A DNA stretch of 22,301 nt, from the NCBI RefSeq assembly GCF_000720175.1, contig NZ_JOIX01000108.1, positions 1 to 22,301 of the forward strand, written 5' to 3'. How positions within the stretch are numbered: the stretch's first letter is position 1; every line of letters starts with the position of its first letter. The notes beneath the pieces were generated by a model that saw only the letters and a program-made list of their open reading frames with translations, made no database searches and was not told the origin of the DNA. This DNA comes from Streptomyces sp. NRRL S-337 (GTDB lineage: Bacteria > Actinomycetota > Actinomycetes > Streptomycetales > Streptomycetaceae). Below, piece after piece: positions 14,191 to 22,206 of the stretch. The position numbers were made by a program, and so were the translations under genes.

Positions 14191-15015
14191 TCAGGACCCC
14201 GGCACCCAGGTCGGCGAGGCCAGGTGCAGCCGGGTGAAGGCCAGCGCCTCGGCCAGGTCGGCTTCGCGTTCGGCGGCGGACATCGCCCGGCGGGTGTTGA
14301 CCTCGACGACCACGTGGCCGGAGAAGTTGTTCGCGGCCAGCCGCTCCAGCACCTCGCCGCAGGGCTGGCTGCCGCGGCCCGGTACGAGGTGCTCGTCCTT
14401 GGCGGAGCCGTTGCCGTCGGCGAGGTGGACGTGCGCCAGCCGGTCGCCCATCCGCTCCACCATGTCCAGCGCGTCGTTGCGGGCCGTCGCGGTGTGCGAC
14501 AGGTCGACGGTGAAGTGCCGGTAGTCGTCGTTGGTGGGGTCCCAGTCCGGGGCGTACGCCAGCATCTCGCGGTCCCGGTAGCGCCACGGGTACATGTTCT
14601 CGACGGCGAACCGCACGTCCGTCTCGTTCGCCATCCGCCACACCCCGCGGACGAAATCCCGGGCGTAGCTGCGCTGCCAGCGGAACGGCGGGTGCACGAC
14701 CACGGTGGAGGCACCGAGCTTCTCGGCGGCGTTGCGGGCGCGCTGCAGCTTGACCCACGGGTCGGTCGACCAGACCCGCTGGGTGATCAGCAGGCAGGGC
14801 GCGTGCACGGCCAGGACCGGCACGCCGTGGTAGTCGGAGAGCCGGCGCAGCGCCTCGACGTCCTGGCTGACCGGGTCGGTCCACACCATGACCTCGACGC
14901 CGTCGTAGCCGAGGCGCGCGGCGATCTCGAAGGCCGTCGCCGTCGACTCCGGATACACCGAGGCCGTGGACAGCGCGACCTTCGCATCCGGGATGCGCAC
15001 CACTGGCTCTGTCAC
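14191..15015 (-). CDS. Sugar phosphate isomerase/epimerase (xylose isomerase-like TIM barrel)
   Basis: A 274-residue single-domain protein of the AP endonuclease 2/xylose isomerase-like barrel family. Likely metal ligands and active-site residues stand at strand ends: H71 (VHAPC), H108 (VVHPP), E139 (AVENMYPW), D171 and H174 (DLSHT), H196/H198 (HVHLADG), H209 (DEHLVPG) and E238 (VVEVN). The actual substrate is unknown; isomerisation or epimerisation of a keto-sugar is the family norm. GTG 15015 is preceded by no ribosome site. A TACGCT hexamer ends 7 nt upstream, suggesting a leaderless mRNA. It shares direction with ppx (278-bp gap upstream) and ilvD (213 bp downstream), too far apart to be a tight operon. 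Confidence 0.88.
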   Translation of the reverse strand: MTEPVVRIPDAKVALSTASVYPESTATAFEIAARLGYDGVEVMVWTDPVSQDVEALRRLSDYHGVPVLAVHAPCLLITQRVWSTDPWVKLQRARNAAEKLGASTVVVHPPFRWQRSYARDFVRGVWRMANETDVRFAVENMYPWRYRDREMLAYAPDWDPTNDDYRHFTVDLSHTATARNDALDMVERMGDRLAHVHLADGNGSAKDEHLVPGRGSQPCGEVLERLAANNFSGHVVVEVNTRRAMSAAEREADLAEALAFTRLHLASPTWVPGS

Positions 15016-15293
15016 GAAGGACAGCGTAAGGGCCGGAGCTGTGCGCGGTGCGGGAGGCCCGGGCCCCTCGCGTCAGCCGTTGTGGCCTGTGGGGCGGGGG
15101 GTACGCAGGTGACGGGGCTGATCGGCGGCGTGACGAGTCTCACGTGCGTGTCTTCGCCTCCGCCCGCGGCCCGGGGCGGTCCGGCAACCGCCGCAGCCGC
15201 CCTACGCACCACCGCGCCGGCCCGGCCGGACCCGAGGGGGGCACCCGCCTACGGCAAGCGGCCAAGGCACCGACGGCAGGGGGGCCGGGACAC
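15016..15293. other. Spacer between ppx and the isomerase
   Basis: These 278 bp hold no convincing gene. The only item I can support is the -10-like TACGCT on the minus strand at 15028-15023. Confidence 0.5.
15023..15028 (-). promoter_or_regulatory. -10-like TACGCT, 7 nt before GTG 15015
   Basis: This is a TAnnnT hexamer at the distance expected for a leaderless start. No clear -35 was found. Confidence 0.5.
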
Positions 15294-16217
15294 CTACGGC
15301 AGGTGGTCCAGCCGCCGCAGGATGACCCCCTCGCGCAGCGCCCACGGGCAGATCTCCAGGGTCTCCACCCCGAACAGGTCCATCGCCGCCTCGGCGACCA
15401 GCGCCCCGGCCAGCAGCTGCCGCGCCCGGCCCTCGGACACCCCGGGCAGCTCGGACCGCTCCCGCGCGGTCATCCCGGCCAGCTTCGGCACCCACTCCTC
15501 CAGCTTCTTGCGGGTCAGCTCGCGCTGGACGTAGAGGCCCTCGGCGGAGCGGGCGGCACCGGCGATCCGGGCCAGCTGCCGGAACGTCTTGGACGTGCCG
15601 ACGATCTGGTCGGGGGTGCCGTAGCGCCTGAACTCGCTCACCACGCGGGCGATCTCGGCCCGGATCCGGCGGCGCAGCGTGCGGACGTCCTCCGGATCGG
15701 GCGGATCCCCGGGCAGCCCGGCCGCGGTCAGCCGGCCGGCGCCCAGCGGCAGCGACACCGCCACGTCCGGGTCCTCGTCGAGGCCGTAGGCGATCTCCAG
15801 CGAACCGCCGCCGATGTCGAGGACCAGCAGCCGGCCCGCGGACCAGCCCAGCCACCGGCGGGCGGCGAGGAACGTGAGCCGCGCCTCGTCCTCACCGGAG
15901 AGCACCTGCAGCTCCACCCCGGTCTCCTCGGCGACCCGGCGCAGCACGTCCTCCCCGTTCGACGCCTCCCGCACCGCGGACGTCGCGAACGGCAGCACGC
16001 TCTCCACACCCTTGTCCTCGGCCACCTGCAGCGCCTCCAGGACGGTGGCCACCAGCCGCTCCACCCCGGCGTCGCTTATCGCGCCGTCGTCGAGGAGCTC
16101 GGCCAGCCGCAGTTCCGCCTTGTGGGAGTAGGCGGGCAACGGCCGCGCGCCGGGGTGTGCGTCCACCACCAGCAGATGGACCGTATTCGAACCCACATCG
16201 AGGACACCGAGTCTCAT
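15294..16217 (-). CDS. Ppx/GppA-family phosphatase (short actinobacterial form)
   Basis: The 307-residue protein covers only the two ASKHA-fold domains of exopolyphosphatase; the C-terminal HD-like region of 500-residue Ppx/GppA enzymes is absent, as in the short mycobacterial Ppx1. Visible motifs are [18 protein letters not shown] (phosphate 1 loop, D7), [12 protein letters not shown], the catalytic-acid region [11 protein letters not shown] (about 106-116), the phosphate 2 loop [12 protein letters not shown] (134-145), and [15 protein letters not shown]. It should release phosphate from polyphosphate ends or from pppGpp; which one cannot be told by sequence. ATG 16217 has no ribosome site but a TAGGTT hexamer 7 nt upstream, so a leaderless mRNA is likely. 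It is divergent from the Cys-rich protein gene, with 94 bp between starts. Confidence 0.92.
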   Translation of the reverse strand: MRLGVLDVGSNTVHLLVVDAHPGARPLPAYSHKAELRLAELLDDGAISDAGVERLVATVLEALQVAEDKGVESVLPFATSAVREASNGEDVLRRVAEETGVELQVLSGEDEARLTFLAARRWLGWSAGRLLVLDIGGGSLEIAYGLDEDPDVAVSLPLGAGRLTAAGLPGDPPDPEDVRTLRRRIRAEIARVVSEFRRYGTPDQIVGTSKTFRQLARIAGAARSAEGLYVQRELTRKKLEEWVPKLAGMTARERSELPGVSEGRARQLLAGALVAEAAMDLFGVETLEICPWALREGVILRRLDHLP

Positions 16218-16224
16218 ACGGGGA

Positions 16225-16230
16225 AACCTA
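16225..16230 (-). promoter_or_regulatory. -10-like TAGGTT, 7 nt before ppx ATG
   Basis: A TAnnnT hexamer at leaderless spacing, inside a 94-bp divergent spacer. Confidence 0.5.
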
Positions 16231-16299
16231 CTGCGAGGCCCGGCGGGGCTCGTCGGCGCGGTGGGCCCCCGGCCTCTCCGGGTGCCGCGGAACGCGCCG

Positions 16300-16305
16300 T
16301 ACGCT
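16300..16305 (+). promoter_or_regulatory. -10-like TACGCT, 6 nt before GTG 16312
   Basis: The same hexamer as upstream of the isomerase. No Shine-Dalgarno is present before the GTG. Confidence 0.5.
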
Positions 16306-16311
16306 GGACCC

Positions 16312-17148
16312 GTGGCAAAGACGAAAAAGGCGAAGCACGAAAAAGCGCCGAAGAAGGCAGAAAAGCGGCGCGCCCAGGCGGCCGAGGGGAACCAGCCCCC
16401 GGCCGACGAGGTCGGACTCGACTTCGCCCGCGCCTGGGTCACCTTCCCCGACCCGGCCGACGACGAACAGATCTTCCGCTGCGACCTGACCTGGCTGACG
16501 TCCCGCTGGACCTGCATCTTCGGCAGCGGCTGCCAGGGCATCCAGGCCGGCCGGGCGGACGACGGCTGCTGCACGCTCGGCGCGCACTTCTCGGACGACG
16601 ACGACGAGAAGCGGGTCGCCGAGCACGTGGCGCGGCTCACGCCCGACCTGTGGCAGTTCCACGACGTGGGCACCGAGAGCGGCTGGGTCGAGGTCGACGA
16701 CGACGGCGAACGGCAGACCCGCCGCTGGCAGGGCTCCTGCATCTTCCAGAACCGCCCCGGCTTCCAGGGCGGCGCCGGCTGCTCGCTGCACATCCTCGCG
16801 CTGCGCGAGGGCCGCGAGCCGCTGGAGACCAAGCCCGACGTCTGCTGGCAGCTGCCGGTCCGGCGCACCTTCGACTGGATCGACCGGCCCGACGACACCC
16901 AGGTGCTGCAGGTCACCATCGGCGAGTACGACCGGCGCGGCTGGGGCCCCGGCGGCCACGACCTGCACTGGTGGTGCACCTCCGCGACCTCGGCGCACGG
17001 CGCGGGTGAACCGGTCTACGTCTCGTACAAGCCGGAACTGACCGAGCTGATGGGCAAGAAGGGCTACGCCAAGCTCGCCGAGCTGTGCGAACAGCGGCTG
17101 GCGGCGCAGCTGCCGATGGCCCCGCACCCGGCGGACCCCCGGCCGTAG
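16312..17148 (+). CDS. Cys-rich conserved protein of unknown function
   Basis: From GTG 16312 the product has 278 residues. A lysine-rich N-terminal tail ([19 protein letters not shown]) precedes a globular part with ten cysteines (57, 68, 74, 86, 87, 143, 157, 178, 222, 259). The cluster [20 protein letters not shown]...GCC, joined by later single cysteines near 'GSCIF' and 'GAGC', resembles metal-binding cysteine-cluster proteins (YkgJ or DUF3109 type) in spacing only; I cannot confirm the family. There are many Trp residues (WW at 220-221) and no signal peptide, so a cytoplasmic zinc or Fe-S protein is my inference. The start is chosen because VAKTKK directly follows a leaderless-type promoter; the frame extends upstream but looks non-coding. 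Confidence 0.75.
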   Translation: MAKTKKAKHEKAPKKAEKRRAQAAEGNQPPADEVGLDFARAWVTFPDPADDEQIFRCDLTWLTSRWTCIFGSGCQGIQAGRADDGCCTLGAHFSDDDDEKRVAEHVARLTPDLWQFHDVGTESGWVEVDDDGERQTRRWQGSCIFQNRPGFQGGAGCSLHILALREGREPLETKPDVCWQLPVRRTFDWIDRPDDTQVLQVTIGEYDRRGWGPGGHDLHWWCTSATSAHGAGEPVYVSYKPELTELMGKKGYAKLAELCEQRLAAQLPMAPHPADPRP

Positions 17149-17171
17149 CCCCACCGGAACCACCGCCGCCC

Positions 17172-17205
17172 CCCGCCCGGTCCGCCGCTCAGCGGGCCGG
17201 GCGGG
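17172..17205. terminator. Compound hairpin between convergent genes, overlapping a stop codon
   Basis: A 9-bp stem (CCCGCCCGG 17172-17180 with 17197-17205) continues, after a one-base bulge, into a 4-bp CCGC/GCGG stem. The stop of the sigma/BACON gene (17189-17191) sits in the 6-nt loop. A bidirectional terminator is likely. Confidence 0.75.
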
Positions 17206-19102
17206 TCGTGTGCGACGGGGTGTCCGACGGCTTGAAGGGCGTCGGCCCGGAGGTCGCCGTGGGGCCGCTCGGCGACGGGGTCGGCGACGGGTCCGAGGGG
17301 CCGGGCGTCGGGCTCGTCCGCGACGGGGTCGGTGCCGGAGCCGTAGGGGTGGGATCCGTGGGCGTCGGCGTGTGCGGGGGACGCGACGGCGACGGGCCGG
17401 CCGGCGACGGGCCCTGCGGTCCGGTCGCCGGGCCGGTGCCGCCGTAGCCCTCCAGCGTGACCGCGGTGCCGCCCGGGTGGATGGCGATCCGGGTCCGCCA
17501 GCGGCCCGCCGGCTCCCGGTCGTGGTCGACGTAGACCGTGACCGTCGTGGATTGCCCGGGGCGCAGATAGCCCGCCGTCTGGCTCATCTGCAGCCATGCC
17601 GCGCCCGGCGTCGCCGTCCAGTGCACCGGCTCGCCGCCGGACGCGCTGATCGTGATCGCCGTCGTGCCGCCGCTGGGCTGCGCGGCGATCGTCAGCCGCC
17701 CCGGGCCCGTCGCCGTACGGTCCGCCTCGCCCGGCCGCAGCGGGGTGCCGTCCGCGCCGATCACCGCGACCGACACGTCCGGCGTCCGGCCGTCGCTCCG
17801 GGTGGCCGGCGACGGCGTGGTCCTGGCGTTGCCGGCGTTCTCGTACCCGCCGCCCAGCCGCGCCCCGGCGTCCGTGTCGTTCGCCGTCACCGAGGGCGTG
17901 CCGTCCGCCACGGTCTCCCCCGTGGCGGGCGCCCCGCGGTAGGCCGCCCACAGGGCCAGCACCGGCGCCGCGATGACCGTGGCGACCACCGTCGTGGTCA
18001 GTGCCCGGGCGCGCAGCCTGCGCCGCCGGGCCGAGCGGTCCGGCGGCGGGCCCACCGGGAAACCGTCGCGGTCGTAGCGAGGAGAACCGTTTGTCCCGCC
18101 CGACCGGCCGCGGCGTCCGGCCGCGGCGGGGCCGTCGGCCCGGCCCGTACGGGACCGCCGGGCCGCCGCCAGCGCCCCCAGCACCGCCTCCTGCGGCGCG
18201 GCGACCAGCGGCAGCGAACCCCGGGCCGCCGGCGCGGTGCCCGGCCACGGCCCCGGCGCGGTGGCCCGCTCCGCGGTCCGCCGGCAGGTCGCGCAGTCGT
18301 CGACGTGCCGCACCAGCTCCCGGCTGAGCGCCGCCCCCAGCAGCAGCTTGCTGTCCCCCGCCAGCTGCGCCACCTCCTTGCACCGGCCGGACTCGACGAC
18401 GGCCAGCGCCGCCCGGGTCCGCTCGACCTCGCAGGAGGCGGTGGCGAGCAGCGCGCGGGTGGCGATCGGGTCGGCGCCGAGCACCGCGGCGACCTCGTCG
18501 GCGGAGAGCCGGTGCCGCACCGAGAGCTCCAGCGCCTCTCGCTGCCCGGGAGAGGTGCCCGCGGCCTCCGGCCAGGCCAGCACGGCCAGCTCGCGCTGCC
18601 GCCGCTCGCCCTCGCGGGGCGCCGCCGGACCGGTGCCCGTGGCGCGGCCGGTGGAGGTGGCGGTGCCGATGCCGGTGGCGGGGACCGTGGAGGTGGCGGT
18701 GCCGACGCCCGAACGGGTGCCGGAGCGGGAGCCGGAGCCGGTGGCGGTCCGCTCGGCGAGCCGCCGCAGACATGCCCAGCGGGCCAGCGCGTACAGCCAG
18801 GCGCGGTGCAGCGCCGGGTCGGCCGGGCGGCGGTGGTGGTGCCGCTCGGCGAGCGCCAGCGTCTCGCCGAGCACCGCGGTCGCCGCGTCGTGCTCGCACA
18901 GCACCGACAGGCAGTAGGTGAACAGGCCGTCCAGATACGGCTGATAGCCGTCACCGGGCTCGTCCGGGGCACCCGGGGCGGGCGGCTGGAGGGGCCGGGA
19001 GGACGGCTGGGCGGACTGCGGACGGCTCCGGCGCCGGTCGTCGCCGCGCGACCGGTGTACGCCGGTGGAGTGCGTGGGGTGCTCGGGCCTGCTGCTCATC
19101 AC
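17189..19102 (-). CDS. ECF sigma factor / zinc-finger anti-sigma / BACON fusion membrane protein
   Basis: A 637-residue multidomain protein. Residues 55-118 resemble sigma region 2 (YLDGLFTYCLSVLCEHDAA, then RAWLYALARWACLRRL). Residues 168-235 resemble region 4 (GQREALELSVRHRLSADEVAAVLG). Between them is a Gly/Thr repeat linker. An anti-sigma zinc finger follows: C241, then H266-x3-C270-x2-C273. A membrane helix (about 368-389) leads to an outside part with a BACON-like beta domain (about 460-553; VHWTATPGAAWLQMS) and a Pro/Ser/Thr tail. ECF proteins fused to such extensions are described in actinobacteria (ECF52/53-like, from memory). The layout suggests a membrane-held, self-inhibited sigma factor controlled by an outer carbohydrate- or protein-binding domain. 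GTG 19102, with TACCGT 7 nt upstream, suggests a leaderless start; ATG 19099 is adjacent. Confidence 0.82.
   Translation of the reverse strand: MMSSRPEHPTHSTGVHRSRGDDRRRSRPQSAQPSSRPLQPPAPGAPDEPGDGYQPYLDGLFTYCLSVLCEHDAATAVLGETLALAERHHHRRPADPALHRAWLYALARWACLRRLAERTATGSGSRSGTRSGVGTATSTVPATGIGTATSTGRATGTGPAAPREGERRQRELAVLAWPEAAGTSPGQREALELSVRHRLSADEVAAVLGADPIATRALLATASCEVERTRAALAVVESGRCKEVAQLAGDSKLLLGAALSRELVRHVDDCATCRRTAERATAPGPWPGTAPAARGSLPLVAAPQEAVLGALAAARRSRTGRADGPAAAGRRGRSGGTNGSPRYDRDGFPVGPPPDRSARRRRLRARALTTTVVATVIAAPVLALWAAYRGAPATGETVADGTPSVTANDTDAGARLGGGYENAGNARTTPSPATRSDGRTPDVSVAVIGADGTPLRPGEADRTATGPGRLTIAAQPSGGTTAITISASGGEPVHWTATPGAAWLQMSQTAGYLRPGQSTTVTVYVDHDREPAGRWRTRIAIHPGGTAVTLEGYGGTGPATGPQGPSPAGPSPSRPPHTPTPTDPTPTAPAPTPSRTSPTPGPSDPSPTPSPSGPTATSGPTPFKPSDTPSHTTRPAR
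18651..18722. repeat. In-frame 36-bp duplication in the sigma-domain linker
   Basis: The 19-mer beginning gtggaggtggcggtgc occurs at 18651 and 18687, giving two 12-residue units GVGTATSTVPAT and GIGTATSTGRAT between sigma regions 2 and 4. Unlike the spacer arrays, this repeat keeps the frame. Confidence 0.8.
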
Positions 19103-19109
19103 CCCGGCG

Positions 19110-19115
19110 ACGGTA
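19110..19115 (-). promoter_or_regulatory. -10-like TACCGT, 7 nt before GTG 19102
   Basis: The same hexamer and spacing as in front of radA on the other strand. Confidence 0.5.
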
Positions 19116-19257
19116 GGCGGATGATGCAGCCGGACTTACTCTCCCGGACCACTTTTAACCCTTACGGGTGACCATCTCCCTCAAAAGGGGACACGGACCT
19201 GCAGCGGCACTCAAAGCGCACGCGGCGTGCGCCACCCGGTCGGAGCAACGAGGCGGC

Positions 19258-19311
19258 GGGGGGCGAGGGGGACGGGGGCTACAGGGGACGGGAGCCGAGG
19301 GGGGCGAGGGG
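19258..19311 (+). other. G-quadruplex-forming run upstream of radA
   Basis: Seven G-tracts lie in 54 bases: G6, G5, G5, G4, G3, G6, G4. The first four are separated by only CGA, AC and CTACA, which meets the strict four-tract, four-tetrad pattern. It lies 45-98 nt upstream of the radA -10. Folding in vivo is inferred. Confidence 0.7.
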
Positions 19312-19355
19312 TGCCGGGCCCCGGCGGCGGGCGCGGCGCTGTCAGACCCCGCCGC

Positions 19356-19361
19356 TACCGT
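19356..19361 (+). promoter_or_regulatory. -10-like TACCGT, 7 nt before radA ATG
   Basis: No ribosome site precedes ATG 19369, which supports a leaderless radA mRNA. Confidence 0.5.
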
Positions 19362-19368
19362 GACCCCC

Positions 19369-20781
19369 ATGGCAACTCGTAAAGCGCCGGGCAAGGAACG
19401 CCCCTCCTACCGCTGCACCGAATGCGGCTGGACCACCGCCAAGTGGCTCGGCCGCTGCCCGGAATGCCAGGCGTGGGGCACGGTCGAGGAGTTCGGCGGC
19501 ACCCCCGCCGTCCGCACCACCGCGCCCGGCCGGGTCACCACCGCCGCCCTGCCCATCGGCCAGGTCGACGGCAAGCAGGCCACCGCCCGCACCACCGGCG
19601 TCGACGAGCTCGACCGCGTCCTCGGCGGCGGCCTGGTCCCCGGCGCGGTGGTCCTCCTCGCCGGCGAGCCCGGCGTCGGCAAATCCACCCTCCTCCTGGA
19701 CGCCGCCGCCAAGTCCGCCTCCGCCGCCCACCCCACCCTCTACGTCACCGGCGAGGAATCCGCGAGCCAGGTCCGGCTCCGCGCCGACCGCATCGGCGCC
19801 CTCGACGACCACCTCTACCTCGCCGCCGAGACCGACCTCTCCGCCGTCCTCGGCCACCTCGACACCGTCAAGCCGTCCCTGCTGATCCTGGACTCCGTCC
19901 AGACCGTCGCCTCCCCCGAGATCGACGGCGCCCCCGGCGGCATGGCCCAGGTCCGCGAGGTCGCCGGCGCCCTCATCCGCGCCTCCAAGGAACGCGGCAT
20001 GTCCACCCTCCTCGTGGGCCACGTCACCAAGGACGGCGCCATCGCCGGCCCCCGCCTCCTGGAGCACCTCGTCGACGTCGTCCTCCACTTCGAAGGCGAC
20101 CGGCACGCCCGCCTCCGCCTCGTCCGCGGCGTCAAGAACCGCTACGGCACCACCGACGAGGTCGGCTGCTTCGAACTCCACGACGAAGGCATCACGGGAC
20201 TCGCCGACCCCTCCGGCCTCTTCCTCACCCGCCGCGCCGAACCGGTCCCCGGCACCTGCCTGACGGTGACCCTGGAGGGCCGCCGCCCGCTCGTGGCCGA
20301 GGTCCAGGCACTCACCGTCGACTCCCAGATCCCCTCACCCCGGCGCACCACCTCCGGCCTGGAGACCTCCCGCGTCTCGATGATGCTCGCCGTCCTCGAA
20401 CAGCGCGGCCGGATCAGCGCCCTCGGCAAACGCGACATCTACAGCGCCACCGTCGGCGGCGTGAAGCTCACCGAACCCGCCGCCGACCTCGCCATCGCCC
20501 TCGCCCTCGCCAGCGCCGCCAGCGACACCCCGCTGCCCAAGAACCTCGTCGCCATCGGCGAGGTCGGCCTCGCCGGCGAGGTCAGACGCGTCACCGGCGT
20601 CCAGCGCAGGCTCTCCGAAGCCGCCCGGCTCGGCTTCACCCACGCCCTCGTCCCCACCGACCCCGGCAAGATCCCCGACGGCATGCGGGTCCTGGAGGTC
20701 GCCGACGTCGGACAGGCGCTCACCGTCCTGCCCAAGCGCGTACGCCGGGAGGCCCCACAGGAGGAGGGTGTGCGCCGGTAG
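19369..20781 (+). CDS. radA: DNA repair protein RadA (Sms), branch-migration helicase
   Basis: A 470-residue protein of normal length. The order is: N-terminal C4 zinc finger (C16, C19, C30, C33; YRCTECGW and CPECQAWG), RecA-like ATPase with Walker A GEPGVGKST (99-107) and Walker B LLILDS (about 171-176), the RadA-specific KNRYG motif (256-260; family KNRFG), and a C-terminal Lon-protease-like domain (about 285-465; DLAIALALASA, GEVGLAGEVRRV) thought to be structural. It processes recombination intermediates in the cytoplasm. ATG 19369 is chosen because the zinc finger starts 15 residues in and a -10 hexamer lies 7 nt upstream; the frame is open for 200 bp more but is G-run sequence. disA follows after 144 bp. 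RadA restrains DisA cyclase activity in mycobacteria. Confidence 0.97.
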   Translation: MATRKAPGKERPSYRCTECGWTTAKWLGRCPECQAWGTVEEFGGTPAVRTTAPGRVTTAALPIGQVDGKQATARTTGVDELDRVLGGGLVPGAVVLLAGEPGVGKSTLLLDAAAKSASAAHPTLYVTGEESASQVRLRADRIGALDDHLYLAAETDLSAVLGHLDTVKPSLLILDSVQTVASPEIDGAPGGMAQVREVAGALIRASKERGMSTLLVGHVTKDGAIAGPRLLEHLVDVVLHFEGDRHARLRLVRGVKNRYGTTDEVGCFELHDEGITGLADPSGLFLTRRAEPVPGTCLTVTLEGRRPLVAEVQALTVDSQIPSPRRTTSGLETSRVSMMLAVLEQRGRISALGKRDIYSATVGGVKLTEPAADLAIALALASAASDTPLPKNLVAIGEVGLAGEVRRVTGVQRRLSEAARLGFTHALVPTDPGKIPDGMRVLEVADVGQALTVLPKRVRREAPQEEGVRR

Positions 20782-20914
20782 ACTTTGCCCTGGTCTCGCC
20801 CGTCACCGCAGAATTGCCTGTCGGCCACGTACGCTCCGCTGGTACGTCAACCACAGGCTGATGCATCAACCACAGCAAGGGCCGGGCGGCCCGCGGACCG
20901 ACAGACCGTGCGAC

Positions 20915-20920
20915 GGAGGA
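20915..20920 (+). promoter_or_regulatory. Shine-Dalgarno GGAGGA fixing the disA GTG start
   Basis: GGAGGA is 5 nt from GTG 20926, whose product begins AANDRAS as in other streptomycete DisA proteins. A 10-bp direct repeat tcaaccacag (20847-20856, 20866-20875) lies upstream in the 144-bp spacer. Confidence 0.85.
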
Positions 20921-20925
20921 GTGCA

Positions 20926-22050
20926 GTGGCAGCCAACGACCGGGCATCGACTCCCGGCAGGTCCGGCGGGGGATCCGGCACCGAGAGCCTGATGCGCGCC
21001 TCGCTGAGCGCCGTCGCCCCCGGCACGGCCCTGCGCGACGGCCTGGAGCGCATCCTCCGCGGCAACACGGGCGGCCTGATCGTCCTCGGCTTCGACAAGA
21101 CCGTCGAGTCCATGTGCACCGGCGGCTTCGTCCTCGACGTCGAATTCACCGCCACCCGCCTTCGCGAGCTGTGCAAACTCGACGGCGCACTGGTCCTCGA
21201 CAAGGACATCACCAAGATCCTCCGGGCCGGCGTCCAGCTCGTCCCCGACGCCTCCATCCCCACCGAGGAGACCGGCACCCGCCACCGCACCGCCCAGCGC
21301 GTCTCCATCCAGGCCGGCTTCCCCGTCGTCTCCGTCAGCCAGTCCATGCGGCTGATCGCGCTCTACGTCGACGGCGAGCGCCGCGTCCTGGAGGAATCCG
21401 CGGCCATCCTCTCCCGCGCCAACCAGGCCCTGGCCACCCTGGAGCGCTACAAGCTCCGCCTCGACGAGGTCGCCGGCACCCTCTCCGCCCTGGAGATCGA
21501 GGACCTGGTGACCGTACGGGACGTGACCGCCGTCGCCCAGCGGCTGGAAATGGTCCGCCGCATCGCCACCGAGATCGCCGAATACGTCGTCGAACTCGGC
21601 ACCGACGGCCGGCTGCTCTCCCTCCAGCTCGAAGAGCTCATCGCCGGCGTCGAACCGGAACGCGAACTGGTCGTCCGCGACTACGTCCCCGAGCCCACCG
21701 CCAAGCGCGCCCGCACGGTCTCCGAGGCGCTCGCCGAGCTGGACTCCCTCACCCACGCCGAACTCCTCGAACTCCCCAACGTGGCTCGCGCGCTGGGCTA
21801 CAGCGGCGCCCCCGAGACCCTCGACTCCGCCGTCTCCCCGCGCGGCTTCCGCCTCCTGGCGAAGGTCCCCCGCCTCCCCGGCACCGTCATCGACCGCCTC
21901 GTCGACCACTTCGGCGGCCTGCAGAAACTCCTCGCCGCCAGCGTCGACGACCTCCAGACCGTCGACGGCGTCGGCGAGGCCCGCGCCCGCTCCGTCCGCG
22001 AGGGCCTCTCCCGCCTGGCGGAGTCCTCGATCTTGGAGCGGTATGTGTGA
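20926..22050 (+). CDS. disA: DNA integrity scanning protein, diadenylate cyclase
   Basis: A 374-residue protein that joins two ATP into c-di-AMP and scans DNA for branched structures. The N-terminal DAC domain carries DGA (86-88) and GTRHRTA (117-123), both needed for catalysis. The middle helical region (about 155-310) includes [28 protein letters not shown]. The C-terminal helix-hairpin-helix domain, typical of DNA junction binding, is seen as [23 protein letters not shown] and [19 protein letters not shown]. It matches my memory of Streptomyces DisA closely over its whole length. c-di-AMP in streptomycetes controls osmotic balance and development. The neighbouring radA supports a shared DNA-damage checkpoint role. 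The stop codon ends the first unit of a short tandem repeat. Confidence 0.98.
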   Translation: MAANDRASTPGRSGGGSGTESLMRASLSAVAPGTALRDGLERILRGNTGGLIVLGFDKTVESMCTGGFVLDVEFTATRLRELCKLDGALVLDKDITKILRAGVQLVPDASIPTEETGTRHRTAQRVSIQAGFPVVSVSQSMRLIALYVDGERRVLEESAAILSRANQALATLERYKLRLDEVAGTLSALEIEDLVTVRDVTAVAQRLEMVRRIATEIAEYVVELGTDGRLLSLQLEELIAGVEPERELVVRDYVPEPTAKRARTVSEALAELDSLTHAELLELPNVARALGYSGAPETLDSAVSPRGFRLLAKVPRLPGTVIDRLVDHFGGLQKLLAASVDDLQTVDGVGEARARSVREGLSRLAESSILERYV

Positions 22051-22072
22051 GCGGTGGGCGTGAGCGGTGGGC
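22038..22072. repeat. 13-bp repeat growing from the disA stop codon
   Basis: gtgagcggtgggc is perfect at 22047-22059 and 22060-22072. The coding end itself (22038-22050) is a diverged copy ending in the stop TGA. A second TGA follows 13 nt later in another frame. Confidence 0.8.
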
Positions 22073-22179
22073 GCTGCGGTGCGCGTGAGGGGGACGTGCA
22101 GGGGGTGGGGGAATAAGCCTCCGGTGGCGGAATAACCCGCTGCGCCCTTGGCGTTGTGGCCACGCAGGGGCCCGCGCAT

Positions 22180-22200
22180 CCCCTACGGGATCTGTTCGAC
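22180..22200. repeat. Inverted second copy of a 21-bp element (first at 5528-5548)
   Basis: The 21 bases here are the exact reverse complement of 5528-5548, a segment covering loop and right arm of the first hairpin. Flanks differ. On the minus strand it begins 6 nt after the stop of the transposase-like frame. It could be a common terminator or part of a dispersed element. Confidence 0.85.
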
Positions 22201-22206
22201 TGCCCC

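Larger units (their letters stand above)
19103..19368. other. Divergent spacer between sigma/BACON gene and radA
   Basis: These 266 bp contain no gene. On the left is an AT-richer patch (about 19150-19200) with a small ACCC-ttac-GGGT hairpin (19158-19169). On the right is a dense run of G-tracts (19258-19311). -10-like TACCGT hexamers lie at both ends, one per strand. Confidence 0.6.

Noticed and set aside
20782..20925. c-di-AMP riboswitch upstream of disA
   Set aside because: No conserved ydaO-type core or suitable hairpins seen; a ribosome site and short direct repeat explain the spacer.
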